From contig CAZFPK010000089.1 in assembly GCA_964521025.1 (NCBI GenBank), forward strand, positions 1 through 7,343: a stretch of DNA of 7,343 nucleotides. The letters are read 5' to 3'. A model generated the notes under the pieces. The model made no database searches. It worked only from the letters and a program-made list of their open reading frames with translations, and was not told where the DNA came from. Positions 1 to 6,026 of this stretch are shown here, one piece after another. The translations under genes were made by a program, and so were the position numbers. The number at the start of each line of letters is the position of its first letter. Position 1 is the first letter of the stretch. Origin of the DNA: DRTC01 sp964521025 (GTDB lineage: Bacteria; Cloacimonadota; Cloacimonadia; Cloacimonadales; TCS61).

Positions 1-55
1 TGCGGGTTTATATGATTTGAGATGGTATTTTTGGGAAGTAACTGTTAAACTCAAG

Positions 56-71
56 TGATTTTTAAAAATCA
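56..71. repeat. 16-bp perfect palindrome downstream of the HD-GYP gene
   Basis: TGATTTTTAAAAATCA is a perfect, loopless inverted repeat about 70 bases past the stop codon of the HD-GYP gene. It lies in 1-139, an AT-rich non-coding stretch that also holds two copies of TTTGTAATTTA near 102-112 and 126-136. It could be a regulator-binding site for a gene beyond the left edge or part of a weak terminator. In DNA this AT-rich it could also be chance. I see no reading frame worth calling in 1-139. Confidence 0.4.
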
Positions 72-139
72 ATCCCGATTTGATTGGATTTATTTTTTTA
101 TTTGTAATTTATTTGATTTTTATTTTTGTAATTTAGATT

Positions 140-1423
140 TTATTCTTTCAGGCCTTCTTCCGTAAACTGAAAATTCTTATCCTGTACTATCGATAAACAA
201 GCATCCACGACATCTTCATCAAAATATGAACCTCTTTTGTTGCTGATCTCCTTCATTGCTTTCTCGATTCCGAGAGCTGCTCGATATGGACGGTGAGAAG
301 CGATTGCTTCTACAACATCGGCAAGTCCGATAATTCTGGCTTCCAGGAGTATCTGCTTTTTTGTCAGATTCCTCGGGTAACCACTGCCATCGATCCTTTC
401 ATGATGTTGGTAAACAATTTCTGCAATAGGCCAGGGAAAGCGAATATTTCTTAAAATATCATATCCCACTTTGCTGTGATTCATGATCACATTGAACTCC
501 ATATCGGAAATTTTCCCGGGTTTGGTCAATATGTCCGAAGGTACGGCAACTTTTCCAATATCGTGGATTCGAGCTGTGTAACCGATTCCTTTGATTCTCT
601 CACTATCCATTCCCATTTCCATAGCAATTGCTTCGGAAAGTTCACAAACCCGTCTTTGATGATTACCTGTATAAGGATCTCTGATTTCAGAAATAGAGAT
701 CATTGTCTGGATAATATCATCGGTCGCTTTATCCTGCATTTCCATGCTTTGACGCAGTTTTTCTTCAGCTTGAAGTTGCTGAGAAACATCATGGATCAAG
801 AGAACAGCTCCGTTAAATATTTTTTCATTAGATAATGGTATTCCAATTACTTTAGCATAAGTTTTTTTGTTAAAGTGGTTGTAAAAAACTGTTTCTATTT
901 CAACTCTTCTGCTTTTAAGAAGATAATTAAAGATCGGGATCATATCTGTTTCCTGAAAAGCAGCAATTTTCCTGATATTAAGCCCTCGAAAATTAGGTAA
1001 ATCCTTCGATGGAATTCCGAGAATTCTTTCGATAGTTGGATTCTCATATTCGATTGTCAGGTTTTCATCTAATTTAATGATCCCGGTAGGTGAATTATTT
1101 ACGATCTCATTATAGACTTTTGTCATCCCGGAGTATGTGTTTTTTATTGTAGTAACTTCTTTTTTGCTTTCTTCTTCCAATTTCATGTAAGATTTTTCTA
1201 TTATTGCCAGTCGTTCGGTCCTTTCAGCCAATAATTTTTTCAGTTTCATACTCGAACTATCGGTTTTACCAACAGAATCTTGTAGTCTTTCATTGCTCCT
1301 GTCCAGAGCTGTATTTTTAGATCTGAAAATAATTATTAAAATTAACTGGAAAATAATAATAAACCCGAATACTAATGTTAGTATCAGGTTTTCTTGTACG
1401 AAATTTATTAGTAGATCGAGCAT
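140..1423 (-). CDS. membrane-anchored PAS / HD-GYP domain protein, probable c-di-GMP phosphodiesterase
   Basis: The 427-residue protein has one N-terminal membrane segment (about residues 12-33), a charged, probably coiled-coil stretch (about 40-105), a PAS-like sensor domain (about 105-215) and a C-terminal HD-GYP domain (about 235-420). Metal-site and signature residues are visible: H255 in the YTGNHQRRV segment, the HDIGK motif with H287 and D288, H316, the H340-H341 pair, the D345-G346 segment, GYP at 348-350, and D369 in LADVVEAI. HD-GYP enzymes hydrolyse cyclic di-GMP (some cleave 3',3'-cGAMP) in the cytoplasm; with all motifs intact, catalytic activity is expected. There is no receiver domain, so input probably comes through PAS or the membrane. 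The start is supported by AAGGAG at 1429-1434, five bases before the ATG. It follows the barrel-like gene by 58 bases and may be cotranscribed with it. Confidence 0.92.
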   Translation of the reverse strand: MLDLLINFVQENLILTLVFGFIIIFQLILIIIFRSKNTALDRSNERLQDSVGKTDSSSMKLKKLLAERTERLAIIEKSYMKLEEESKKEVTTIKNTYSGMTKVYNEIVNNSPTGIIKLDENLTIEYENPTIERILGIPSKDLPNFRGLNIRKIAAFQETDMIPIFNYLLKSRRVEIETVFYNHFNKKTYAKVIGIPLSNEKIFNGAVLLIHDVSQQLQAEEKLRQSMEMQDKATDDIIQTMISISEIRDPYTGNHQRRVCELSEAIAMEMGMDSERIKGIGYTARIHDIGKVAVPSDILTKPGKISDMEFNVIMNHSKVGYDILRNIRFPWPIAEIVYQHHERIDGSGYPRNLTKKQILLEARIIGLADVVEAIASHRPYRAALGIEKAMKEISNKRGSYFDEDVVDACLSIVQDKNFQFTEEGLKE

Positions 1424-1481
1424 AAAATCTCCTTAAATAAGGAAGTGAATTTTAAAAACAAGGATAGGTTAAAATGAAAAA

Positions 1482-2045
1482 TCATTGAACTCTAACCAGT
1501 AAGCATAGTCCGACTCCGCGGTTTTTATAATTGATCGCTCCTTGTGGAAGATCTTTGATGACATCCGTCAAACCGTGAAAATATGTTGCTTTTAAACCCA
1601 ATTTGGGAGCGAACATAATATCCATTCCAGCCAGAATACCGAAATCGAAATTGAAAGTATCAGCACTTATTGAGAATGAAGAACCACTAATTTTTGCAGA
1701 GCCCTCGAGTGCTTTTCCGGCTTGAATTCCACCAAAAAGTCTAAATTGTTGGAATCGATAACAAAAAGAACCGTATAAAGATATATAATTATAAGTATCC
1801 GAAGCATGGTAACCATTGATCTTAAAATTCGAACCGAATTGGTTGTATCCAATCCCGCCTTTAAAATTTGTCGCCACAAAATCGACTCCTAAATTTACTC
1901 CTGTTCTGGCAGATTTATTTACGGTAACTTCCTCGTTATAAGCAATACTGCCGAAATTTACTCCACCAAACAAAAAAATCTCCGCATCTCCGCATAGAAG
2001 TAAAGAAAACAGAACTAGAAATAATACGATTGCTACTCTTTTCAT
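1482..2045 (-). CDS. exported protein, probable small outer-membrane beta-barrel
   Basis: This 187-residue protein starts with a classical signal peptide: K2-R3, a hydrophobic run at about 4-18, and likely cleavage after GDA near residue 21. The mature part alternates polar and hydrophobic residues and is rich in glycine and aromatics (FGGVNFGS, FRLFGGIQAGKAL, FDFGILAGMDIMF, LGLKATYFHGL). That is the look of short outer-membrane beta-barrel families, where residues 30-187 could form roughly eight strands. It ends in VRVQ rather than the usual terminal aromatic, so the barrel call is a pattern-based inference. The cysteine near the signal peptide (LLLC) does not fit a lipobox well. A purine-rich AGGGAGA at 2050-2056 precedes the ATG. 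A function beyond outer-membrane location cannot be assigned. It sits between the response regulator and the HD-GYP gene. Confidence 0.75.
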   Translation of the reverse strand: MKRVAIVLFLVLFSLLLCGDAEIFLFGGVNFGSIAYNEEVTVNKSARTGVNLGVDFVATNFKGGIGYNQFGSNFKINGYHASDTYNYISLYGSFCYRFQQFRLFGGIQAGKALEGSAKISGSSFSISADTFNFDFGILAGMDIMFAPKLGLKATYFHGLTDVIKDLPQGAINYKNRGVGLCLLVRVQ

Positions 2046-2096
2046 GGTCTCTCCCTAAATTTAATTTGCTTATCATTTCTCTGCTCGATAAACGAG

Positions 2097-2129
2097 ATTA
2101 AAGTCGGTAAAGATGGTTTTTTGTGTCAA
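2097..2129 (-). promoter_or_regulatory. possible sigma-70-type promoter upstream of the barrel gene
   Basis: Reading the minus strand, TTGACA (2129-2124) matches the -35 consensus exactly, and TTTAAT (2102-2097) is a possible -10. The spacer is 21 bases, longer than the usual 16-18, which weakens the call. It lies in the 138-base gap between the response regulator and the barrel gene, about 50 bases before the barrel gene's ATG. A small CTCG/CGAG inverted repeat at 2083-2096 follows. I saw no clear sigma-54 -24/-12 element in this gap. Confidence 0.25.
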
Positions 2130-2183
2130 GGAGAAAATTCAGGAGTTGAATTTCGGGACTTTTATCGTTTATATCAATTGATT

Positions 2184-3581
2184 TTAAATCTTCTCTTTTT
2201 TAATATATTTACTTAGTCCGGCGTTATCCATACCTAATTTATCAGCTGTTCTTCTGGCATTTCTGCTGTTGTTATTGTAATGATAAGCTATAAATTTCTT
2301 TTTGAAAAAGTTCATTGCATCTTTATAGTTTTCCACCATAAGATATTGATGAATAGTGTCATTATTTAATTCCAATTCTCCGGATTTCAATCTCTGTAAT
2401 TCTTCCAGAATTGTGTCATTGACGATTATATCATGAAGTGCAAATACTTTAGTGCAAAAAGCTTTCAATTCCCGAACATTTCCCGACCATTCATATTTCA
2501 GAAGCTTTTTTTTAAGTTTTTTCAAATAGTATTTTGGATGTTTATTTAAATTTTCAGAAAGCAGGACAGTGAAAAAATACTCCATTAATTCAATAATATC
2601 ATCTCCTCTTTCTCGTAAAGGTGGAAGATGAATTTCGAAGTCTTTAAACCTTTTATAAAGATCATCCCTGAATTCAAATTTTTTAATCTTTTCTCGTAGG
2701 TTTTTATTAGTAGCAAAAATACAGTTCATTTCCACAATTCTGAGCGATCCACCAACTTTTTGAATTTTATTATCGTCTAATACTCGAAGTATTTTTGCCT
2801 GATTTTCAAGATTGAAATCAGCAATTTCATCGAGGAACAATGTTCCTTTACCAGCTTCTTCAAAATATCCCTTTTTATCAGAATCTGCACCAAAAAAAGC
2901 ACCCTTGTCATGACCGAATAAATGATCATCGGCAAGAGTATTGGTAATAGCAGCACAATTCCTCGCAACAAACGGAAATGCTGCTCTTTTTGGATTTAGA
3001 TAATGAAGATGATGAGCAACATTTTCTTTACCGGTTCCTGATTCGCCGGTAATAAGAACTTTTACATTTGCGTTAGCGAATTTTTGAATTAAAGAATTTA
3101 CTTCCAACATTCGAGGACAATTACCAATCAAAGGATATTTAGCTTTGAGTTCCTCTTTTAGAGTAATATTTTCCAGTTTCAATTGCTTATTCTGGTCTTC
3201 CTGTAATTTCAAATTAATTGCCTGCCTGACATCAGCCAGGAATTTTTCTGTATCGAAAGGCACTGTCTTCTCAATATAAGTGTGTGCACCCATTTTAATT
3301 GCATCTGCAACTTGTATTCTCGTTGCTTCGCTGGATAGGATTATTACTTTTGAATTTAATTGTTTACTCTCCTTTAGATATTCAAAAACTTTGACTCCGT
3401 TCATTCGGCTGTTATTGAGTTTAATATCCAGTATTATCAATTCAGGATTAAATTCCTGATAGATATCAAGAAAACCAGAACTATTGTGAGAAATTTTCAC
3501 ATTGTAATTTTCTTTTAAGAGCATTCTCTGATAATTTACAGCCAGTTTTTTATCATCTTCCAAGATTAATATTTTGTTCAT
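2184..3581 (-). CDS. NtrC-family response regulator (receiver, AAA+, Fis-type HTH) with altered GAFTGA loop
   Basis: The 465-residue protein has three domains. The receiver (about 3-122) has acidic residues E8-D10, phosphoacceptor D52 (LIILDIKL), S83/S84 and K105. The AAA+ domain (about 150-385) has Walker A GESGTGKE (179-186), Walker B GTLFLDE (246-252), a sensor I-like ATN (290-292), arginine-finger candidates R305 and R311 in FRDDLYKRF, PPLRER (320-325) and WSGNVREL (365-372). The C-terminal Fis-like helix-turn-helix spans about 430-462 (NARRTADKLGM...LSKYIKK). All ATPase motifs look functional. However, the surface loop that contacts sigma-54 reads GAFFGA (227-232) instead of GAFTGA, replacing the key threonine. 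It may therefore be a weak or non-sigma-54 activator. The upstream histidine kinase is the obvious candidate partner, though a disrupted lipoprotein gene lies between them. AAGG about nine bases before the ATG is a modest ribosome site. Confidence 0.93.
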   Translation of the reverse strand: MNKILILEDDKKLAVNYQRMLLKENYNVKISHNSSGFLDIYQEFNPELIILDIKLNNSRMNGVKVFEYLKESKQLNSKVIILSSEATRIQVADAIKMGAHTYIEKTVPFDTEKFLADVRQAINLKLQEDQNKQLKLENITLKEELKAKYPLIGNCPRMLEVNSLIQKFANANVKVLITGESGTGKENVAHHLHYLNPKRAAFPFVARNCAAITNTLADDHLFGHDKGAFFGADSDKKGYFEEAGKGTLFLDEIADFNLENQAKILRVLDDNKIQKVGGSLRIVEMNCIFATNKNLREKIKKFEFRDDLYKRFKDFEIHLPPLRERGDDIIELMEYFFTVLLSENLNKHPKYYLKKLKKKLLKYEWSGNVRELKAFCTKVFALHDIIVNDTILEELQRLKSGELELNNDTIHQYLMVENYKDAMNFFKKKFIAYHYNNNSRNARRTADKLGMDNAGLSKYIKKEKI

Positions 3582-3614
3582 AACCTAACCTTAATTTTCC
3601 TTTCTCTATATTAT

Positions 3615-3680
3615 CGAATAAAATATTCTAAAGAATGTTGTAAAAACTTACCAATCCGGCAACTGCTGGATATGAAGTTT
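3615..3680. repeat. intergenic hairpin repeat, copy A
   Basis: This 66-base unit fills most of the gap between the lipoprotein gene remnant and the response regulator. Its first 39 bases match copy B (5906-5945) with two mismatches and one single-base gap. It contains a small hairpin (ATATTCT 3623-3629 with AGAATGT 3632-3638, one G-T pair). A longer hairpin follows, with outer arms AAACTT (3644-3649) and AAGTTT (3675-3680) and inner arms ATCCGGCA (3654-3661) and TGCTGGAT (3664-3671). The inner arms differ from those of copy B while still pairing, so structure is kept and sequence is not. Confidence 0.8.
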
Positions 3681-3691
3681 TTTTCTTGGTT

Positions 3692-4279
3692 TTATTTTTT
3701 TCTTTTAAACACTAATTGTTCCTTATCCTTTTTTTGGATAGATTTAAAAATTTCACGAATGTTTGCATAGTATTTAATAGGAAAATGGATATCCTTCAAA
3801 TCTAATCTTTTACTGATAATAATTTTGTTTGGAAATTCGGTATTTACCGATTCTAAAAAATTTATCGATTTTGAATCGATATTTAGTGCTTGGGGTGATG
3901 CTTCTATTTTTAAGTTTTCAGGAAAGGAAATTGTAATTATTTTTTTTTGAGTTCCGGGATAAAAAAAATGCAAAGGGTATTTTCTTTCAGTCTCAGCTAA
4001 CCATTTATAGTTCGAAGATTTAACAGGATCATAATTTAAAAAATACAAATTGTTTTGTTTTTGTAGAAGTTCTGTTATCTTAACATAAAATTTTAAATTA
4101 AAAGCATTTTCCGTAATTAAATCTTTAAAAGCTACACTATCGATTTCCGCATCTAAATATTCATCTGCAATCAGATATTTACAGAATTCCTTAATTTCCT
4201 CATCGGATTTGTCTTTCAGGGAATATTTTATTTTATTTTTTTCTTCTCCTTTCAAAAAGATATTAAATGAGTTCTGCAT
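3692..4279 (-). pseudogene. 3' fragment of the interrupted DUF3857/transglutaminase lipoprotein gene
   Basis: This 195-codon frame is the C-terminal part of the gene whose 5' part is 4427-5836. Its first four codons (M-Q-N-S) are not original: the ATG and the next bases come from the terminal inverted repeat of the inserted element. From F8-L9 onward it continues the broken protein in the same phase. The C-terminal region, with its short strands, YPLHFFYP segment and IHFPIKYYANIREIF ending, resembles the trailing beta-rich domain of DUF3857-transglutaminase proteins, and a standalone version has no signal peptide. No convincing Shine-Dalgarno precedes the ATG (GAAATTGGATT), so independent translation is doubtful. 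If it is made, the product would stay in the cytoplasm, away from its normal extracytoplasmic site. Confidence 0.85.
4256..4266. repeat. 11-bp target-site duplication, left copy
   Basis: AAAGATATTAA here is identical to 4442-4452 and abuts the left end of the inserted element. Bases just outside the two copies differ, so the duplication is exactly 11 bp. Both copies lie in the same coding phase of the host gene (minus strand ..T-AAT-ATC-TTT, residues N-I-F). Confidence 0.9.
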
Positions 4280-4305
4280 AATCCAATTTCTAACTCACCC
4301 TCGGT

Positions 4306-4325
4306 CCCTCTCTCCAAAGAGAGGG
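4306..4325. repeat. hairpin 1 of the element core
   Basis: CCCTCTCT (4306-4313) pairs perfectly with AGAGAGGG (4318-4325) across a four-base loop, CCAA. No T-run follows on either strand, so it is not a classical intrinsic terminator, but as RNA it is a stable stem inside the disrupted mRNA. Confidence 0.85.
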
Positions 4326-4339
4326 ATGCCTTCTGTTTC

Positions 4340-4362
4340 CCCTTCTCTTTGCAAGAGAAGGG
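4340..4362. repeat. hairpin 2 of the element core
   Basis: CCCTTCTCTT (4340-4349) pairs perfectly with AAGAGAAGGG (4353-4362) across a three-base loop, TGC. Its arms resemble those of hairpin 1 (CCCT-TCTC versus CCCTCTCT), suggesting the two hairpins arose by duplication. No T-run follows. Confidence 0.85.
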
Positions 4363-4426
4363 ATTAGGGGTTGAGTTGAATAATTGATATTTCTGATATT
4401 TTTCCATAATTCTCAAAAACACTCAG

Positions 4427-5836
4427 TTATGCAGAACCCTTAAAGATATTAACCATAAATCCCGGTTCGGTTTTAGAATTCAATTCATAATCGATATGTA
4501 TTTCTTTAACATTTTCGGTATAATTCGAGGATGGAGTTCTCTCGATAGAACAGGTTCCGTCTTCATGTAAAACCAACACATTTATTCCTTCATCCATTGC
4601 CGGCAGCTTATCCTTATCACAGAATTCCGAAGTTGGATCCAGCCAGAAGATTTGATTTTCGGAAGTGGTTGCTTTAACGATCATATGATTAAAATACCAG
4701 GAAGGAAATTTGGAGTCGATATATCCTGCATCTTTGGTCAGCAACAATACAGGTTCAGATTTAATATCCAGACTTTTCAGGAAACTTATCAAAAGCATCG
4801 ATTTATTTTTGCAATCTCCGTACCCATCGACCAGAATTTTTTCCGGATTATCAGGCACTATACCGCCATTATTCAAATTTATGGAAACATATCTCATTTT
4901 TTGAACATAACGATAACACTCTTCGATTTTCGATTGTTCGGTATCCGTAATTCCGGCAATATCTTTTGCTTTTTCTTTAATTTTTTCAGTTATTAGCATT
5001 TGTGGCTTAAATAATTCTTCATAATACCAACTCGCCAGTTCGTTCCAGGTTTCGAAAAAACCGGGAGCAAATCTTACATGTTTGAATTCGGTCAATCCTC
5101 CGGGCATTAACGGTTCACTCTCGAAAGCTGGAATATCATCGAATTCCCATTCTAAAATAAGTTGAATATCTTTTTCGTGTTGCTGCGTAGCTATTAATCG
5201 TTTTCCTTTCGCTTCTGGAATTTGCTGGTTATAGGATTTATATAACCATTTGAATTTTCCTTTTGTTAATAGTATTTGAGGAATAGTCAGGGTATATCTG
5301 TTTTGTATAATCGGATTACTATCCTCGAGCAACCAGATGTCTCTTAAAAAAGGAATATCCACATATTTTTTATAATAATATTCGATGATACAGTCTTTTT
5401 CAAGAGCAGGAAAGGTGAATTTCTTAAATTTGATATCAGTATAAAACTGTTCGTTATCAGAGCCGATAATATCATAAAAGTCTTTGTTTTGAAGTTTTAT
5501 AACAGTTCCATCCGGTTTAATTACTCGAGCATATAATTCGTAGATTTCTTCACTATCGTAAATCGGGATTTTTATATTGGCAACTTCATCGAAATTTCTA
5601 AAAACCTTTACAATCTTATGAACTTTTTTCGATGTATCGATTTTCCAGTTTTCATTGATCTTCATAATCCAATCGGTCGAGGTTAGAATATTAAGAGCAT
5701 CACATTCCTGAAAATCCTCGAGTTTTGATTTTTCTAAAATTGTTTCTATTTCATTGATCGATAGATATTTCTCTCCTATACATCCTGCTAAAAAAAGACA
5801 AATAATTAACAATAATAATTCGATTCTTTTTTTCAT
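4427..5836 (-). CDS. 5' fragment of DUF3857/transglutaminase-like lipoprotein, truncated by the insertion
   Basis: This is a 469-codon N-terminal fragment of a gene that would encode 652 residues once the element and one 11-bp repeat are removed. A lipoprotein signal peptide is clear: K2-K3-R4, hydrophobic core, lipobox L16-A17-G18-C19. A DUF3857-like beta-rich domain follows (about 70-235, with IYELYARVIKPDGTVIKL and CIIEYYYKKY). Next comes a transglutaminase-like cysteine peptidase fold (about 285-405) with an intact triad: C342 in GYGDCKNKSMLL, H384 in FNHMIV, D400 in WLDPT. The family is extracytoplasmic and of poorly defined substrate. The last four residues (K-G-S-A) and the stop are encoded by the element end. 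AAGGAGGAG at 5845-5853, eight bases from the ATG, is a near-ideal ribosome site, so a membrane-tethered protein with the catalytic domain but no C-terminal domain is probably still made. Whether it folds is unknown. Confidence 0.9.
   Translation of the reverse strand: MKKRIELLLLIICLFLAGCIGEKYLSINEIETILEKSKLEDFQECDALNILTSTDWIMKINENWKIDTSKKVHKIVKVFRNFDEVANIKIPIYDSEEIYELYARVIKPDGTVIKLQNKDFYDIIGSDNEQFYTDIKFKKFTFPALEKDCIIEYYYKKYVDIPFLRDIWLLEDSNPIIQNRYTLTIPQILLTKGKFKWLYKSYNQQIPEAKGKRLIATQQHEKDIQLILEWEFDDIPAFESEPLMPGGLTEFKHVRFAPGFFETWNELASWYYEELFKPQMLITEKIKEKAKDIAGITDTEQSKIEECYRYVQKMRYVSINLNNGGIVPDNPEKILVDGYGDCKNKSMLLISFLKSLDIKSEPVLLLTKDAGYIDSKFPSWYFNHMIVKATTSENQIFWLDPTSEFCDKDKLPAMDEGINVLVLHEDGTCSIERTPSSNYTENVKEIHIDYELNSKTEPGFMVNIFKGSA
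4442..4452. repeat. 11-bp target-site duplication, right copy
   Basis: AAAGATATTAA is the second copy of the 4256-4266 sequence, directly repeated and adjoining the right end of the element. On the minus strand it encodes the end of the native N-terminal part (V-N-I-F), showing that the host reading frame is intact up to the element boundary. Confidence 0.9.
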
Positions 5837-5844
5837 TATGATTT

Positions 5845-5853
5845 CTCCTCCTT
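5845..5853 (-). promoter_or_regulatory. strong Shine-Dalgarno of the lipoprotein gene
   Basis: AAGGAGGAG on the minus strand lies eight bases before the ATG at 5836. It is the strongest ribosome site in the window, fixes the start codon at the lipoprotein signal peptide, and contrasts with the near absence of one at the downstream fragment's ATG (4279). Confidence 0.85.
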
Positions 5854-5879
5854 AAAATATTCGTATTTATTTTTTTTCC

Positions 5880-5897
5880 GAGCGGATAAATCCGCTC
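5880..5897. repeat. perfect hairpin in the lipoprotein leader region
   Basis: GAGCGGAT (5880-5887) pairs perfectly with ATCCGCTC (5890-5897) around two bases. On the minus strand it lies about 27 bases before the Shine-Dalgarno and is followed by an A-run, not a T-run, so it does not look like an intrinsic terminator for this operon. It could be an operator or an mRNA 5' structure. Confidence 0.6.
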
Positions 5898-5905
5898 TCT
5901 AAAAC

Positions 5906-5968
5906 CGAATAAAACATTCTGAAGAATGTTGTATAAAACTTACCAAATCTAACAGATTTGTGAAGTTT
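5906..5968. repeat. intergenic hairpin repeat, copy B
   Basis: This is the second copy of the unit at 3615-3680, in the same orientation. It has a perfect small hairpin (ACATTCT 5914-5920 with AGAATGT 5923-5929). A longer one has outer arms AAACTT (5936-5941) and AAGTTT (5963-5968) and inner arms CAAATCT (5944-5950) and AGATTTG (5954-5960). Together copies A and B bracket the lipoprotein gene as direct repeats. Confidence 0.82.
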
Positions 5969-5993
5969 ATAACATCAAATTATTATTCATTTC

Positions 5994-6026
5994 AAACTTC
6001 ACAAGTATCAAAAACTTGTTAAGTTT
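5994..6026. repeat. long hairpin at the kinase stop codon, related to the repeat family
   Basis: AAACTTCACAAGT (5994-6006) pairs with ACTTGTTAAGTTT (6014-6026) with a single mismatch over 13 positions and a seven-base loop. It shares the AAACTT/AAGTTT outer arms of copies A and B but has a third, unrelated inner stem. It overlaps the TAA stop of the histidine kinase (6027-6025), so in RNA it would form immediately after the coding region and may protect the kinase mRNA 3' end or weaken read-through. No clear U-tract follows. Confidence 0.75.

Larger units (their letters stand above)
4267..4441. mobile_element. 175-bp MITE-like non-autonomous insertion inside the lipoprotein gene
   Basis: The ends are imperfect inverted repeats: ATGAGTTCTGCATAA (4267-4281) and the complement of 4427-4441, AAGGGTTCTGCATAA, matching at 13 of 15 positions with the inner 11 perfect. 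Identical 11-bp direct repeats flank it. It is far too short for a transposase, so it must have moved in trans. Its centre (4292-4377) is a structured, GC-richer core: outer arms AACTCA (4292-4297) and TGAGTT (4372-4377) enclose two strong hairpins. The bases between core and right end (4378-4426) are AT-rich and unstructured. Duplications of 10-13 bp are known for IS4-type transposases, so one of those is a candidate mobiliser; this is inference. The element adds 186 bp including one duplication, a multiple of three, but carries stops in the host frame. Confidence 0.88.

Noticed and set aside
476..835. Plus-strand open frame opposite the HD-GYP gene
   Set aside because: It lies entirely opposite a well-supported coding region, has no ribosome site or recognisable domain, and its composition is that of an antisense shadow. 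The same applies to the plus-strand frames at 4652-4996 and 6205-6646.
3582..3614. Sigma-54 -24/-12 promoter before the regulator gene
   Set aside because: No TGGC...TGC pair with correct spacing could be found on the minus strand here or before the barrel gene.
4306..4362. Intrinsic transcription terminators in the element core
   Set aside because: The stems are strong, but neither is followed by a T-run on either strand, so a standard Rho-independent terminator is not supported.
3692..5836. Two independent genes (a 469-residue lipoprotein and a 195-residue protein)
   Set aside because: The fragments are in the same phase, are separated by an element with inverted termini and an exact target duplication, and fuse cleanly into one family-length protein. 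The second ATG comes from the element itself.
3615..6026. CRISPR-like array from the intergenic repeats
   Set aside because: Only two alignable copies exist, more than 2 kb apart, each with its own hairpin, with no regular spacers and no cas genes.
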